From Bacillota bacterium (GTDB lineage: Bacteria > Bacillota > Clostridia > Acetivibrionales > DTU013), in assembly GCA_023412915.1 (NCBI GenBank), contig JAEZRE010000016.1:1-64000 (forward strand): 64,000 nt of DNA, in the 5' to 3' direction. The number at the start of each line of letters is the position of its first letter. Positions within the stretch are counted from its first letter, which is position 1. Position numbers and translations under genes: made by a program. The notes under the pieces are model-generated. The model was not told the origin of the DNA. It saw nothing but the letters and a program-made list of their open reading frames with translations, and did not search any database. Shown piece after piece: positions 8,514 through 16,187 of the stretch.

Positions 8514-8885
8514 TCAGGTCTTTATTTTAGGCTTGAATATGACCGCAACAAGATAAGCAAAGAAGATAGCCGCCGCCACGCCCGCAGCAGTGGCCTTGAT
8601 TCCGCCTGTCAACGCCCCCAGCAGCCCATATTTGTCAACATCCAGGAAGGCGCCTTTTGCCAGACTGTATCCAAACCCCGTCAGCGGAATCGTAGCGCCC
8701 GCTCCTCCGATGTCGACCAGCTTCTGATAAACGCCAAGCGCGGCAAGAAATACACCCGCTGTTACAAAAATCACCAATATTCTGGCAGCCGAAAGTTTCG
8801 TTTTATCTATCAACACCTGTCCGATGGCACAAATGACGCCGCCGACAATAAACGCACTCAAATACTGCAAAATAGTTTGCCGCAT
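8514..8885 (-). CDS. spoVAEB: Stage V sporulation protein AE, SpoVAEB membrane subunit
   Basis: A 123-residue integral membrane protein of the SpoVAC/SpoVAEB family, part of the forespore inner-membrane channel for calcium-dipicolinate. Four hydrophobic segments cover most of it; GGAGATIPLTGFGYSLAKGA is the conserved family loop (compare AGSIVPITGFANS in SpoVAC here). It has the strong Shine-Dalgarno GAGGAGG. The gap between it and spoVAD is occupied by two copies of a 48-bp hairpin repeat, so the upstream leader has been remodelled. Confidence 0.93.
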   Translation of the reverse strand: MRQTILQYLSAFIVGGVICAIGQVLIDKTKLSAARILVIFVTAGVFLAALGVYQKLVDIGGAGATIPLTGFGYSLAKGAFLDVDKYGLLGALTGGIKATAAGVAAAIFFAYLVAVIFKPKIKT

Positions 8886-8903
8886 CGCTTCATCCTCCTC
8901 TAT

Positions 8904-8991
8904 GGAAGTTTTAAAGGAAATCCGCGCCTCACGGCGCTAAACTTCCTCTGTGGAAGTTTTAAAGGAAATCCGCGCCTCACGGCGCTGAATA
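8904..8991. repeat. Tandem 48-bp hairpin repeat between spoVAD and spoVAEB
   Basis: Two copies, starting at 8904 and 8952 (second truncated), of a unit related to the repeat at 1-129. The GCGCC/GGCGC hairpin is kept with a different loop. The inter-unit stem here is AAACTTCC/GGAAGTTT, where the 1-129 copies have AAACATCC/GGATGTTT: both sides changed together, so pairing is preserved. It lies inside an operon, directly after the spoVAD stop codon. Confidence 0.85.
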
Positions 8992-10008
8992 TCATCCTAT
9001 AGTGTTTTCAATGGCAACGGCATGCGCGACACAAGGTATCGTCTCTCCCTGCTGTACGCTGGAAGGACTTAATAACGCACCGGTCGGAACAAAAAGTATC
9101 CTTTTGAGCTTTCCTTTTTTAAGGCTGTCATACAAAAAGCCGGCAAATACCGTGGCCGAGCACCCGCAACCGCTTCCTCCGGAATGAACGTCCTGTGTTT
9201 TATCAAAAATCAAAAGCCCGCAGTCATTCAGTATACTGCCGATTCGAACCCCGTTGGAAGACAGCAGGTCATCGGTGATTTCCCTTCCGATAGCCCCCAG
9301 GTCTCCCGTTACGATCATATCGTAATAATCCTGCGGCAGGCCTGTATCCTCAAAGTGAGCATATATAGTATCCGCAGCCGCAGGCGCCATTGCCGCGCCC
9401 ATGTTGTTCTGATCCTTTATACCCATATCCACGATTTTTCCGGTGGTTATCCTCGTAACATAAGGGCCCGACCCCTCGGCAGATAAAAGCGCGCCGCCGG
9501 CGCCGGTTACCGTCCACTGGGCAGTAGGCGGACGTTGTGTTCCCAACTCGAGAGGATATCTGAACTGCTTCTCCGCCGAACAGAAATGGCTCGATGTCAG
9601 GCAAACGATATTGGAGGCATAACCGCCGTCAATCAACATAGCCCCAAGGCCGATCGATTCACCCATGGTGGAGCATGCGCCATAAACACCGAAGAACGGG
9701 ACATTAGATTCACGCAGGCCGAAGCTGGATGCGATACACTGGTTCAACAAATCTCCAGCAATGATATAGTCCAGCGAGCTTGCCGCAATCGAAGCCTTGG
9801 AGACCACTTTTGCAAGCGCCTCCCTAACAAACTTGCTCTCGGCCTTTTCCCAGGTTTTCTCGCCCCAGAACTCATCACTGACCGTCTGGTCAAAAAATCC
9901 AGCAAGCGGGCCTTTACCTTCCTTTGGTCCGACGATCGACGCAGTCGCTGCGATAACCGGAGGATTCCTGAATTGTGTAGTCTGCTTGCCTACTTTCTTC
10001 TCCAACAT
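8992..10008 (-). CDS. spoVAD: Stage V sporulation protein AD
   Basis: A protein of about 338 residues with a thiolase-like fold; SpoVAD binds dipicolinic acid on the outer face of the inner spore membrane. Seen here are the FRNPPVIAATASIVG start, the thiolase-type core VYGACSTMGESIGLGAMLI, and the glycine-rich SGGSGCGCSATVFAGFL. ATG at 10014 is possible, but the AAGGAG Shine-Dalgarno sits only 2 nt before it and about 8 nt before the second ATG at 10008, which I prefer. It follows spoVAC by about 30 bp. Confidence 0.95.
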   Translation of the reverse strand: MLEKKVGKQTTQFRNPPVIAATASIVGPKEGKGPLAGFFDQTVSDEFWGEKTWEKAESKFVREALAKVVSKASIAASSLDYIIAGDLLNQCIASSFGLRESNVPFFGVYGACSTMGESIGLGAMLIDGGYASNIVCLTSSHFCSAEKQFRYPLELGTQRPPTAQWTVTGAGGALLSAEGSGPYVTRITTGKIVDMGIKDQNNMGAAMAPAAADTIYAHFEDTGLPQDYYDMIVTGDLGAIGREITDDLLSSNGVRIGSILNDCGLLIFDKTQDVHSGGSGCGCSATVFAGFLYDSLKKGKLKRILFVPTGALLSPSSVQQGETIPCVAHAVAIENTIG

Positions 10009-10038
10009 TGCCATTACTCCTTAATATTTGTGCCAAAA

Positions 10039-10485
10039 TTAAAATTTGATAAGATAGTGAATTATCCCGGCAAGTATCGAAGCGCTTATACCAAATACCA
10101 GAACAGGTCCGGCGATCAGGAACATTCTGGTCCCGATGCCCATGACGAAGCCCTCGCTTTTGTACTCCATGGCAGGCGACGCAATGGAATTGGCAAAGCC
10201 GGTTATCGGCACGATCGATCCCGCTCCCGCAAATTTGCCGAGGTCGTCGTAAATATTCAATGCTGTGAACAGCACTCCCAGAAAAACCATCACGACTGAA
10301 GTCAAAGAAGACGTTATGTCCTTATCGAAACCCATTGCCTTGAAGGAATTCATGAAAAACTGCCCGAGCATGCAAATGAGTCCGCCGACAAGGAAAGCCC
10401 TCGACATGTTTAATAAAAGCCTGGAGTTGGGCGATTTTTTCTCAACATACTTTTTATAATCTTCCTTGGACATTACCTGCTGCAA
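10039..10485 (-). CDS. spoVAC: Stage V sporulation protein AC
   Basis: A 148-residue membrane protein of the SpoVAC family, described as a mechanosensitive channel for calcium-dipicolinate release in spore germination. Four hydrophobic segments and the loop AGSIVPITGFANSIASPAM are visible, after a basic N-terminus (KKYVEKKSPNSRLL). The start is a TTG with Shine-Dalgarno GGGAGGGG 6 nt upstream; an ATG four codons later has no comparable site. It follows the 51-residue ORF by 16 bp, so the two are probably co-transcribed. Confidence 0.94.
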   Translation of the reverse strand: MQQVMSKEDYKKYVEKKSPNSRLLLNMSRAFLVGGLICMLGQFFMNSFKAMGFDKDITSSLTSVVMVFLGVLFTALNIYDDLGKFAGAGSIVPITGFANSIASPAMEYKSEGFVMGIGTRMFLIAGPVLVFGISASILAGIIHYLIKF

Positions 10486-10501
10486 TCAGATCCCCTCCCG
10501 A

Positions 10502-10657
10502 TTAAATATTGAACAGACTGCCAACCATGACGAACACGCCCCGTGAAGGGATCTTTTCGCTGTTCTGGCTTGTTATGAATAACATGATCAGTATCGCCAG
10601 TGCTATCAAAGTCAAAATTATAAAAAACAGCTTGTATCTGTTCAGTACAGCCAACAT
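10502..10657 (-). CDS. Small single-span membrane protein heading the spoVA operon
   Basis: An unlisted 51-residue ORF. It begins MLAVLNRYKLFF, has one long hydrophobic segment (about residues 10-28), and ends in the short polar tail TSQNSEKIPSRG plus a second hydrophobic patch. The Shine-Dalgarno GAGGTG is 6 nt before the ATG, and the stop lies 16 bp before the TTG of spoVAC, with a sigma-G-like promoter just upstream. I know no function. Its composition and position suggest a forespore membrane peptide expressed with the DPA channel; that is inference. Confidence 0.62.
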   Translation of the reverse strand: MLAVLNRYKLFFIILTLIALAILIMLFITSQNSEKIPSRGVFVMVGSLFNI

Positions 10658-10691
10658 TGCAAACACCTCATTTTCTGTTAATGTTATTTAT

Positions 10692-10722
10692 TATTATTGG
10701 AACAGAAAGAAATAAGTATTCA
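10692..10722 (-). promoter_or_regulatory. Sigma-G-type promoter of the spoVA operon
   Basis: Read on the minus strand: TGAATA (10717-10722) as -35, 18-bp spacer, AATAATA (10692-10698) as -10. This matches the sigma-G consensus (TGHATA, N17-18, CATAMTA) with one mismatch. Its start point would be near 10685, giving a leader of about 28 nt to the 51-codon ORF. spoVA operons are known sigma-G targets. Confidence 0.6.
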
Positions 10723-10808
10723 GAAAAATAATGCTAAATAATGCGCTATGCCGGCTGGCGCTGATATGAGCGATATGTTATGCGGGCCGGCGCTATGTTA
10801 TGTGATTT

Positions 10809-10963
10809 AGAGCATATTGACGAAGCATTGTTAAGGGTAAATCCTTGTTTGAACGAGCTTTAGCGAGTAATATGAAATGCTTCGCATTTCGTTTCAGATG
10901 TAAGTATTTGCGCAGCAAATATTATTGTTCAATTTACCAGGTCAAGCTGAATCTATATGCTCT
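10809..10963. repeat. Structured dispersed element, copy A (155 bp)
   Basis: It is bounded by a perfect 9-bp inverted repeat (AGAGCATAT ... ATATGCTCT). Inside are a second stem (GGTAAAT ... ATTTACC) and two hairpins, GAAATGC/GCATTTC and TATTTGC/GCAAATA. A second copy is at 55822-55978, with stem pairing kept despite base changes. It could be a small RNA gene, a cruciform-forming MITE, or both; the direction of any transcription is unknown. Confidence 0.75.
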
Positions 10964-11101
10964 ATGTACAAAACATGCAATAGCGCCGGCCCGCATAATC
11001 TACTATTCCCGGCGATCGGGCAAAATAACATACAGATCAACGCCGGCCCGCATAACGTATTATTAAAGTCGTGAAGATGGGCAGAAAGAAAGGCATAGGA
11101 C

Positions 11102-11848
11102 TCAGGTATAATTGATGCGGTTGCGAATATCTTCGAGGATCTTGCGTTCGATCCTTGATACCTGCACCTGCGATATGCCAAGCATTTTCGCTATCTGGAC
11201 CTGCGTTTGCTCCTTAAAATAACGAAGGATAATGATCTGTTTTTCGCGGGGCTTCAAAGTGTCCATAACCTGCTTAAGGGCTATCTTATCGATAATATCC
11301 GTTTCATCGTCGTTCAGGTTATCATCGAGCCTGTCTATCAGCATCAAGGAAGAGTGGTCTCCTTCCCCGACAGGGTTGTACAGAGATTCGGGAGTGTGAC
11401 CCGCCTCCACGGCCATGACAAGTTCTTCAGTCGTTATTTCGAGCCTCTGCGCCATCTCGCTGATGGTAGGTTCGCGGCCGAGTTCCTTGCTCATGACCTC
11501 TTTTGCAATATGCGCCTTGTTTGATATCTCTTTCAGCGAACGACTTACCTTTATGATGCCATCATCCCTGAGAAAGCGCTTTATTTCTCCTATTATCATC
11601 GGTACGGCGTAAGTCGAGAATTTTACGTCGAACGACGTATCAAACTTGTTGATGGCTTTGATCAAGCCGATGCAGCCGATTTGAAAAAGGTCGTCCGTTT
11701 CATGGCCCCTGTTCTGGAACCTTCTTACGATGCTCCAGACAAGGCCTATATTGTTTTCGACAAGGATGCTCTGAGCAGACTTGTCGCCTTCCTTGGCTTG
11801 CAGGATCAGCTTTATTGTATCGATACCTTCGTAAGGTTTTTCACTCAT
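11102..11848 (-). CDS. sigF: RNA polymerase sigma-F factor
   Basis: Forespore-specific sigma factor (SpoIIAC), about 248 residues. Region 2 shows DLFQIGCIGLIKAINKFD and FSTYAVPMIIGEIKRFLRDD; region 3 starts VSRSLKEI; region 4 has the helix-turn-helix TQVQIAKMLGISQVQVSR. The ATG at 11848 is chosen because GGGAGAAAGG lies just upstream; an in-frame TTG at 11869 has no ribosome site. It is the third gene of the spoIIA operon and should be held inactive by SpoIIAB until SpoIIAA is dephosphorylated. Confidence 0.96.
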   Translation of the reverse strand: MSEKPYEGIDTIKLILQAKEGDKSAQSILVENNIGLVWSIVRRFQNRGHETDDLFQIGCIGLIKAINKFDTSFDVKFSTYAVPMIIGEIKRFLRDDGIIKVSRSLKEISNKAHIAKEVMSKELGREPTISEMAQRLEITTEELVMAVEAGHTPESLYNPVGEGDHSSLMLIDRLDDNLNDDETDIIDKIALKQVMDTLKPREKQIIILRYFKEQTQVQIAKMLGISQVQVSRIERKILEDIRNRINYT

Positions 11849-11972
11849 ATTACAGAACCTTTCTCCCAACGAGAAAACAGCGAGCTATTGAAATTTTAGT
11901 TATATGTGCCATATATTTACACCTATATGTAAAAAATATAGCAGCTATCGCTGCTTAGCCGGATGTCTTTTA

Positions 11973-12413
11973 TCAATGCCCTCCATCGAGCGAGCCGAAA
12001 TGCTTGTAAAGTGTTACAGTCGTACCTTCGCCGGGCATCGAACGCACCTTTACGCTGTCCATGAAGCTTTCCATAACCGTAAAGCCCATACCCGAACGCT
12101 CCATATCCGGTTTGGAAGTGAACAGCGGCTGCATGGCCTCCTCGACATTCTCTATGCCCTTGCCGTCGTCGGATATCTCAATTTCAACACTTTTATCGAA
12201 CTGGCGGCAGATCATTCTGATAATGCCGTACTTGTTTTCATAGCCGTGGATTATTGCATTGGTGACGGCCTCTGAAACGGCAGTCTTGACATCCGCAAGC
12301 TCCTCCAACGTCGGATCGAGCTGGGAGACAAACGCTGCCGCCACCACCCTTGCAAAAGCTTCATTGCTCGATTTACTCAAAAATTCCAATTTCATTTCAT
12401 TAACAGGCTGCAT
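11973..12413 (-). CDS. spoIIAB: Anti-sigma-F factor / serine kinase SpoIIAB
   Basis: A 146-residue GHKL-type kinase that binds sigma-F and phosphorylates SpoIIAA. ATPase motifs: N box (AVSEAVTNAIIHGY), G1 (DDGKGIENVE), G2 (GMGFTVMESFMD). The N-terminal MKLEFLSKSSNEAFAR is typical of SpoIIAB. The gaps on either side (103 and 94 bp) are wider than in Bacillus, where the three genes nearly touch. Shine-Dalgarno GGGAG is 9 nt upstream. Confidence 0.96.
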   Translation of the reverse strand: MQPVNEMKLEFLSKSSNEAFARVVAAAFVSQLDPTLEELADVKTAVSEAVTNAIIHGYENKYGIIRMICRQFDKSVEIEISDDGKGIENVEEAMQPLFTSKPDMERSGMGFTVMESFMDSVKVRSMPGEGTTVTLYKHFGSLDGGH

Positions 12414-12507
12414 ACAATTTCTCTCCCTTTACACTAATCTCATACCGGCAGCCTTCAGCCGGGAATCTACCCGGCCGATTGTCCGAACCGGCTGAATTAA
12501 GATAGCC

Positions 12508-12876
12508 TTAAGCACTGATAAGCGCATTCATGGCATGATCCAGATTATCGCATATGGGCATAATCTTCAAAATACCCGATATCTCAAGTATCCGGCAGAT
12601 CTTCTGATTTTTGCATATAATTGCGGAGCGACCGCCGAGTTTCCTTATATTCGAATATCTGCCGACGATCACGCCTATCCCCGAACTATCCATAAAACTT
12701 AGACCCGAAAGGTCGAAAACCACATTTCTGGTCGTAGCCTTCAAAAGCTCGCCCTCTATTTTATTCCGGGCATACTCGGCATAATGATGATCGAGTTCAC
12801 CCGAAAATGAGGCGATCAATGTAGAACCCCTGTTGGCAAATCTGATTTCCAAGTTTATCTCCTCCGTATATTTCAT
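12508..12876 (-). CDS. spoIIAA: Anti-anti-sigma factor SpoIIAA
   Basis: A 122-residue STAS-domain protein; in its unphosphorylated form it displaces sigma-F from SpoIIAB. The phosphorylation site lies in SFMDSSGIGVIVGRY, with S64 or S65 equivalent to Ser58 of Bacillus. It is the first gene of the operon, behind a strong sigma-H-type promoter. The length is slightly above the usual 117. Confidence 0.96.
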   Translation of the reverse strand: MKYTEEINLEIRFANRGSTLIASFSGELDHHYAEYARNKIEGELLKATTRNVVFDLSGLSFMDSSGIGVIVGRYSNIRKLGGRSAIICKNQKICRILEISGILKIMPICDNLDHAMNALISA

Positions 12877-12908
12877 TTGTAGATATCCCGCATTTTCCTG
12901 ACAGAATC

Positions 12909-12963
12909 TAATTCTTCAATTATTTGGAATATCCTTCAACGAAATATGGGAACCTTTGTAGAA
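12909..12963 (-). promoter_or_regulatory. Sigma-H promoter and possible Spo0A box of spoIIA
   Basis: On the minus strand GAAGGATAT (12929-12937) and GAAGAATTA (12909-12917) are 11 bp apart. This fits the sigma-H consensus RnAGGAwWW, N11-12, RnnGAATWW at every defined position. Upstream, TTTGTAGAA at 12955-12963 differs at one base from a Spo0A box core (TGTCGAA). This is the expected control of spoIIA: sigma-H with Spo0A-phosphate. Confidence 0.72.
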
Positions 12964-12983
12964 AAACTATTTTTCTTTCGTCA

Positions 12984-13943
12984 TTATCCGACAGGCCCAC
13001 GGTGCTTTTCAGCTATCTCATCCAGCTTCCTCAGCCTGTGGTTGACGCCGGACTTGCCCAACGTCGGGGAAAGCATCTGTCCGAGTTCAGTGAGGCTGGC
13101 GTCGCTATATTCGAGCCTTAATGACGCAATGTCGCGCAGGTTTGGCGGCAGTCTGTCGAAGCCTATGTGGTCCGCAATGTACCGGATGTTTTCGACCTGC
13201 CTGAACGATGCATTCACTGTCTTTTCAAGATTTGCAGTCTCGCAGTTGACAATCCGGTTGACATTGTTGCGCATATCCTTGAGTATTCTTACGTTTTCCA
13301 GTTCCATCAGAGCGCTGTGGGCGCCGATTATGTTCAGGAAATCCACTATGTTTTCGCCTTCCTTGAGGTATGTCACATAGCTTCCCTTTCTCTTTATGAT
13401 CCTGGCGTGAAGCTTGAAAAATGCAAGTATCCGGCTCAGTTCCTGCGCCTGGGCACGCGTACGCGAAGTAAGCTCGAGGTGGTACGTTTTCTCGGGATCG
13501 CTGATGGAGCCGCCCGCCAGGAAAGCGCCGCGAAGGAAGGCCTTACGGCAGCACTGCTTTTTCAGTGCGTTTTTCCCGGATACTACGATCACAGGGGACT
13601 GGCCTTCATTTTCAGGAAGCACCGTTATCCCGGTCCTTTCCAGCAGCCTGGCAGCAGACCCAGCAGGAGTCACGAAGATCATATATGAAACGTGCTTTTT
13701 GAGCTTCTTGCTTTTGCGTATGGTCACTTCGGGTGAAATGTCGCAAAGCTTTCGTATCAGACTGTATATCCTTCTGGCAAACGCGGCGTTTTCCGTCGTT
13801 ATACGTATATACCAACCGCCTCCGGGAGCAGGCGCCGCAGCCCCGTTCAGACAGACCGACGCGGCCAGTTCGGAAAGCAGGCAGCATTCGCCGGTATTTT
13901 CAAGACGGCATAGTTCATTTTTAACTGTTGATGAAAATGACAA
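12984..13943 (-). CDS. whiA: DNA-binding protein WhiA
   Basis: A 319-residue protein with the WhiA arrangement: an N-terminal LAGLIDADG-homing-endonuclease-like domain (FLRGAFLAGGSISDPEKTYH, about 135-155) and a C-terminal helix-turn-helix (SLTELGQMLSPTLGKSGVNH). Firmicute WhiA is linked to cell division and chromosome segregation. It closes the hprK-PHP-murB-rapZ-yvcK-whiA cluster, here split by a debranching-enzyme gene inserted between yvcK and whiA. Confidence 0.95.
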   Translation of the reverse strand: MSFSSTVKNELCRLENTGECCLLSELAASVCLNGAAAPAPGGGWYIRITTENAAFARRIYSLIRKLCDISPEVTIRKSKKLKKHVSYMIFVTPAGSAARLLERTGITVLPENEGQSPVIVVSGKNALKKQCCRKAFLRGAFLAGGSISDPEKTYHLELTSRTRAQAQELSRILAFFKLHARIIKRKGSYVTYLKEGENIVDFLNIIGAHSALMELENVRILKDMRNNVNRIVNCETANLEKTVNASFRQVENIRYIADHIGFDRLPPNLRDIASLRLEYSDASLTELGQMLSPTLGKSGVNHRLRKLDEIAEKHRGPVG

Positions 13944-13985
13944 CGCAAAACCTCCCTATTCAAAGTTTGCGATCAGTAAAACCAT

Positions 13986-16157
13986 TTATTTTAGGCAGGC
14001 GTCGGGAAGGTTTTCCACATAAACCCTCAGCACCTCCGCCACACTCCACGCCTGTGCGCAGCAGCCACGGGGTATCAGCGGTTCGTCACCGTCGAATATC
14101 TCCGAAATGCTTCCCATACACGCATGCTCGAGGTGTTCCCTGAAAGGCTCCAGAAATCCTGCCGCCATACCTCTATAGACCTGTTCCTGTCCCAACGTCC
14201 GTTCGAACGCAGTAATGAAATGCCCCGTCAGCCAGGCCCAGACGGTACCCTGATGATAAGCCGAATCCCTGTCATAGGGACCGCCTGCGCATTTCCCCCT
14301 GTATTCCAAAGCGCGGGGAGACAGGCTTCTGAGTCCGTATGCCGTATAAAGCTCCTTCCAGACCATCTCCACGACGCAGCGGGCTCTTTCACCTTCAAGG
14401 ACGGGATAAGCCAGGCTCACGGCAAATATCTGGTTGGGACGCACTTTATCATCTTTATAATCACCCTGAACAACATCGTAAAGATACTTTCCATCGTCAT
14501 ACCAGAAGGTCCTGCTAAAGCTCTCCCTGACCTTTTCTGAAAGCCCGGAGACTTCCCGGCCGATCGAGGCATACCGATGGGCGGAACTATCCCCATAAAC
14601 TGCTGAAAGCCTCGAAGAAATCGAGCCGAGGATACGCAGGGCGTTGTACCAGAGAGCATTTATTTCAACCGCTTTCCCATGACGCGGCGTAAACACGGTG
14701 TCCCCGGTCTTCGCGTCCATCCATGTCAGCTGGGTATTCTCATCGCCCGATATGATGAGGCCATCCTCAGCCATATGTATATTGTTTACGGTACCCTGTT
14801 TATAAGCCTCATATATCTGGAGCATCGGCTCATAAAGCCTGTCCCTGACCAGTTCCAGGTCTCCTGTATAGCTTAGGTAATTTGCGGCGGAGTCAAAAAA
14901 CCAAAGCGCCGCGTCAACCGTATTGTAGCCCGGAGCTCCGCCTTCGTCGGGGAACATGTTCGGCAAAAGTCCATGCCTGACATGCCTGCCGAAGGCCGAC
15001 AGTATCTGCGCCGCATCGTCGTAACGCCCTGTTGTCAGCGTAAGACCGGTAAGCGAGATCATCGCATCCCTTCCCCAGTCCGTGAACCAGGGGTAACCGG
15101 CCAGAATTGTCTTAGTCCCTGTAGACTGCCTGTAAACGATAAACTGGTCGGCAGCCCTTACCAATGCGCGGGCGAAATCATCCCGGTAACCCACCCTGTC
15201 CTCAAGAGCCTTGAGTCTGGCTTTCTCAGCCTCTATCAAGGCTGCTCCGTCCTCACATCCGCCGATACGGCAACCCGCTTCGCAGGCGGCAGCTTTTGTC
15301 CTTTCCGTCGTCCGGGCTGCGCCGTCCCTGCCCACGCTGTCATGGAGGTCCGCCACACTAACAGTCGCTCCTGTCCCTTCCTTCGGCCGGACTCCTCCGG
15401 TCTCATCCGACTTCTCTACCAGCCTGTCCTTTTCCACAGTGCATATAAAAGTAAAATATGTGTCGCTGCGCGCTTTTACAGACAGTTCGAAAACTCCCGG
15501 TATGTAATGGTCTTCTGTATCCTGAAGCCCTCTTTCATGCTCGACCGCATAATACATGTGTTCAAACCAGCAATTTTCGAGCGGCGTGTAGCTGCTGCCA
15601 CGGCATTGGAGCAGGATAACGGTATCCGTGTCGTAAGGCGTAACCTTCGTTTCGTCCTTGCCCGGCTCCTGCCTGAAGCGCATGTACTCCCTGTGGGAAT
15701 CGCCGTGGTAATCCCGGAAATTGACCAGGGGCGACAGTTTTAAAACGACGTCGCAGGAACCGCTTATTACCCGGTAAACAATCGCTACCGTATTTTCACC
15801 GTATACCATCGTCACGGTCTTCTCTATCATAAGCTCGCCCATGCGATATGTAAATACGGGTAAAGGCTCGAGGCTGAAGCTTTGCAGATTGTAAAAACCC
15901 TTTTCGATATAGTCTCCCGTCGAGAAAGAATGCAGGCTGAATTCCTCACCGGCTACCCTGACCTTCTCGTGCAGCTGCGAAAGTATCAGCTGCCTGCCGA
16001 CAGGCGGGTGATGCGACGCAATGAGCAGCCCGTGATACCTGCGGGAATTGCCGCCCGTTATCGTAGAGGAGGAAAACCCGCCTATACCGTTCGCAAGCAG
16101 CCATTCCCTCTCGATTCCCCTGTCCCAGCTGCTCCATTCAGATTTTCCGAATCTCAT
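13986..16157 (-). CDS. Glycogen debranching enzyme, amylo-alpha-1,6-glucosidase type
   Basis: A 723-residue protein: an N-terminal GDE domain (EREWLLANGIGGFSSSTITG, RRYHGLLIASHHPPVGR) and a C-terminal (alpha/alpha)6 glucosidase domain (GYPWFTDWGRDAMISLTGLT, ISGDENTQLTWMDAKTGD, PYDRDSAYHQGTVWAWL). It should release glucose from alpha-1,6 branches of glycogen. Between the two domains (about residues 245-305) is an Ala/Glu/Gly-rich stretch that relatives, as I recall them, lack. No other glycogen gene is nearby. It sits inside the whiA-yvcK cluster, an unusual position. Confidence 0.92.
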   Translation of the reverse strand: MRFGKSEWSSWDRGIEREWLLANGIGGFSSSTITGGNSRRYHGLLIASHHPPVGRQLILSQLHEKVRVAGEEFSLHSFSTGDYIEKGFYNLQSFSLEPLPVFTYRMGELMIEKTVTMVYGENTVAIVYRVISGSCDVVLKLSPLVNFRDYHGDSHREYMRFRQEPGKDETKVTPYDTDTVILLQCRGSSYTPLENCWFEHMYYAVEHERGLQDTEDHYIPGVFELSVKARSDTYFTFICTVEKDRLVEKSDETGGVRPKEGTGATVSVADLHDSVGRDGAARTTERTKAAACEAGCRIGGCEDGAALIEAEKARLKALEDRVGYRDDFARALVRAADQFIVYRQSTGTKTILAGYPWFTDWGRDAMISLTGLTLTTGRYDDAAQILSAFGRHVRHGLLPNMFPDEGGAPGYNTVDAALWFFDSAANYLSYTGDLELVRDRLYEPMLQIYEAYKQGTVNNIHMAEDGLIISGDENTQLTWMDAKTGDTVFTPRHGKAVEINALWYNALRILGSISSRLSAVYGDSSAHRYASIGREVSGLSEKVRESFSRTFWYDDGKYLYDVVQGDYKDDKVRPNQIFAVSLAYPVLEGERARCVVEMVWKELYTAYGLRSLSPRALEYRGKCAGGPYDRDSAYHQGTVWAWLTGHFITAFERTLGQEQVYRGMAAGFLEPFREHLEHACMGSISEIFDGDEPLIPRGCCAQAWSVAEVLRVYVENLPDACLK

Positions 16158-16187
16158 ACGATACCTCGTTCGAATCCGGGATAAAAC

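Larger units (their letters stand above)
10658..11101. repeat. Inverted-repeat region with a 155-bp structured element nested inside
   Basis: No gene is seen in this 444-bp gap. Perfect 18-bp inverted repeats lie at 10778-10795 and 10981-10998 (TTATGCGGGCCGGCGCTA and its complement), with another copy of the CGCCGGCCCGCATAA half at 11041-11055. Nested inside is the 10809-10963 element. The arrangement resembles a non-autonomous mobile element that received a second insertion. Confidence 0.7.

Noticed and set aside
10845..11066. A 73-codon + strand open frame
   Set aside because: It runs through the hairpins of the structured element and its outer arm, and has no ribosome site.
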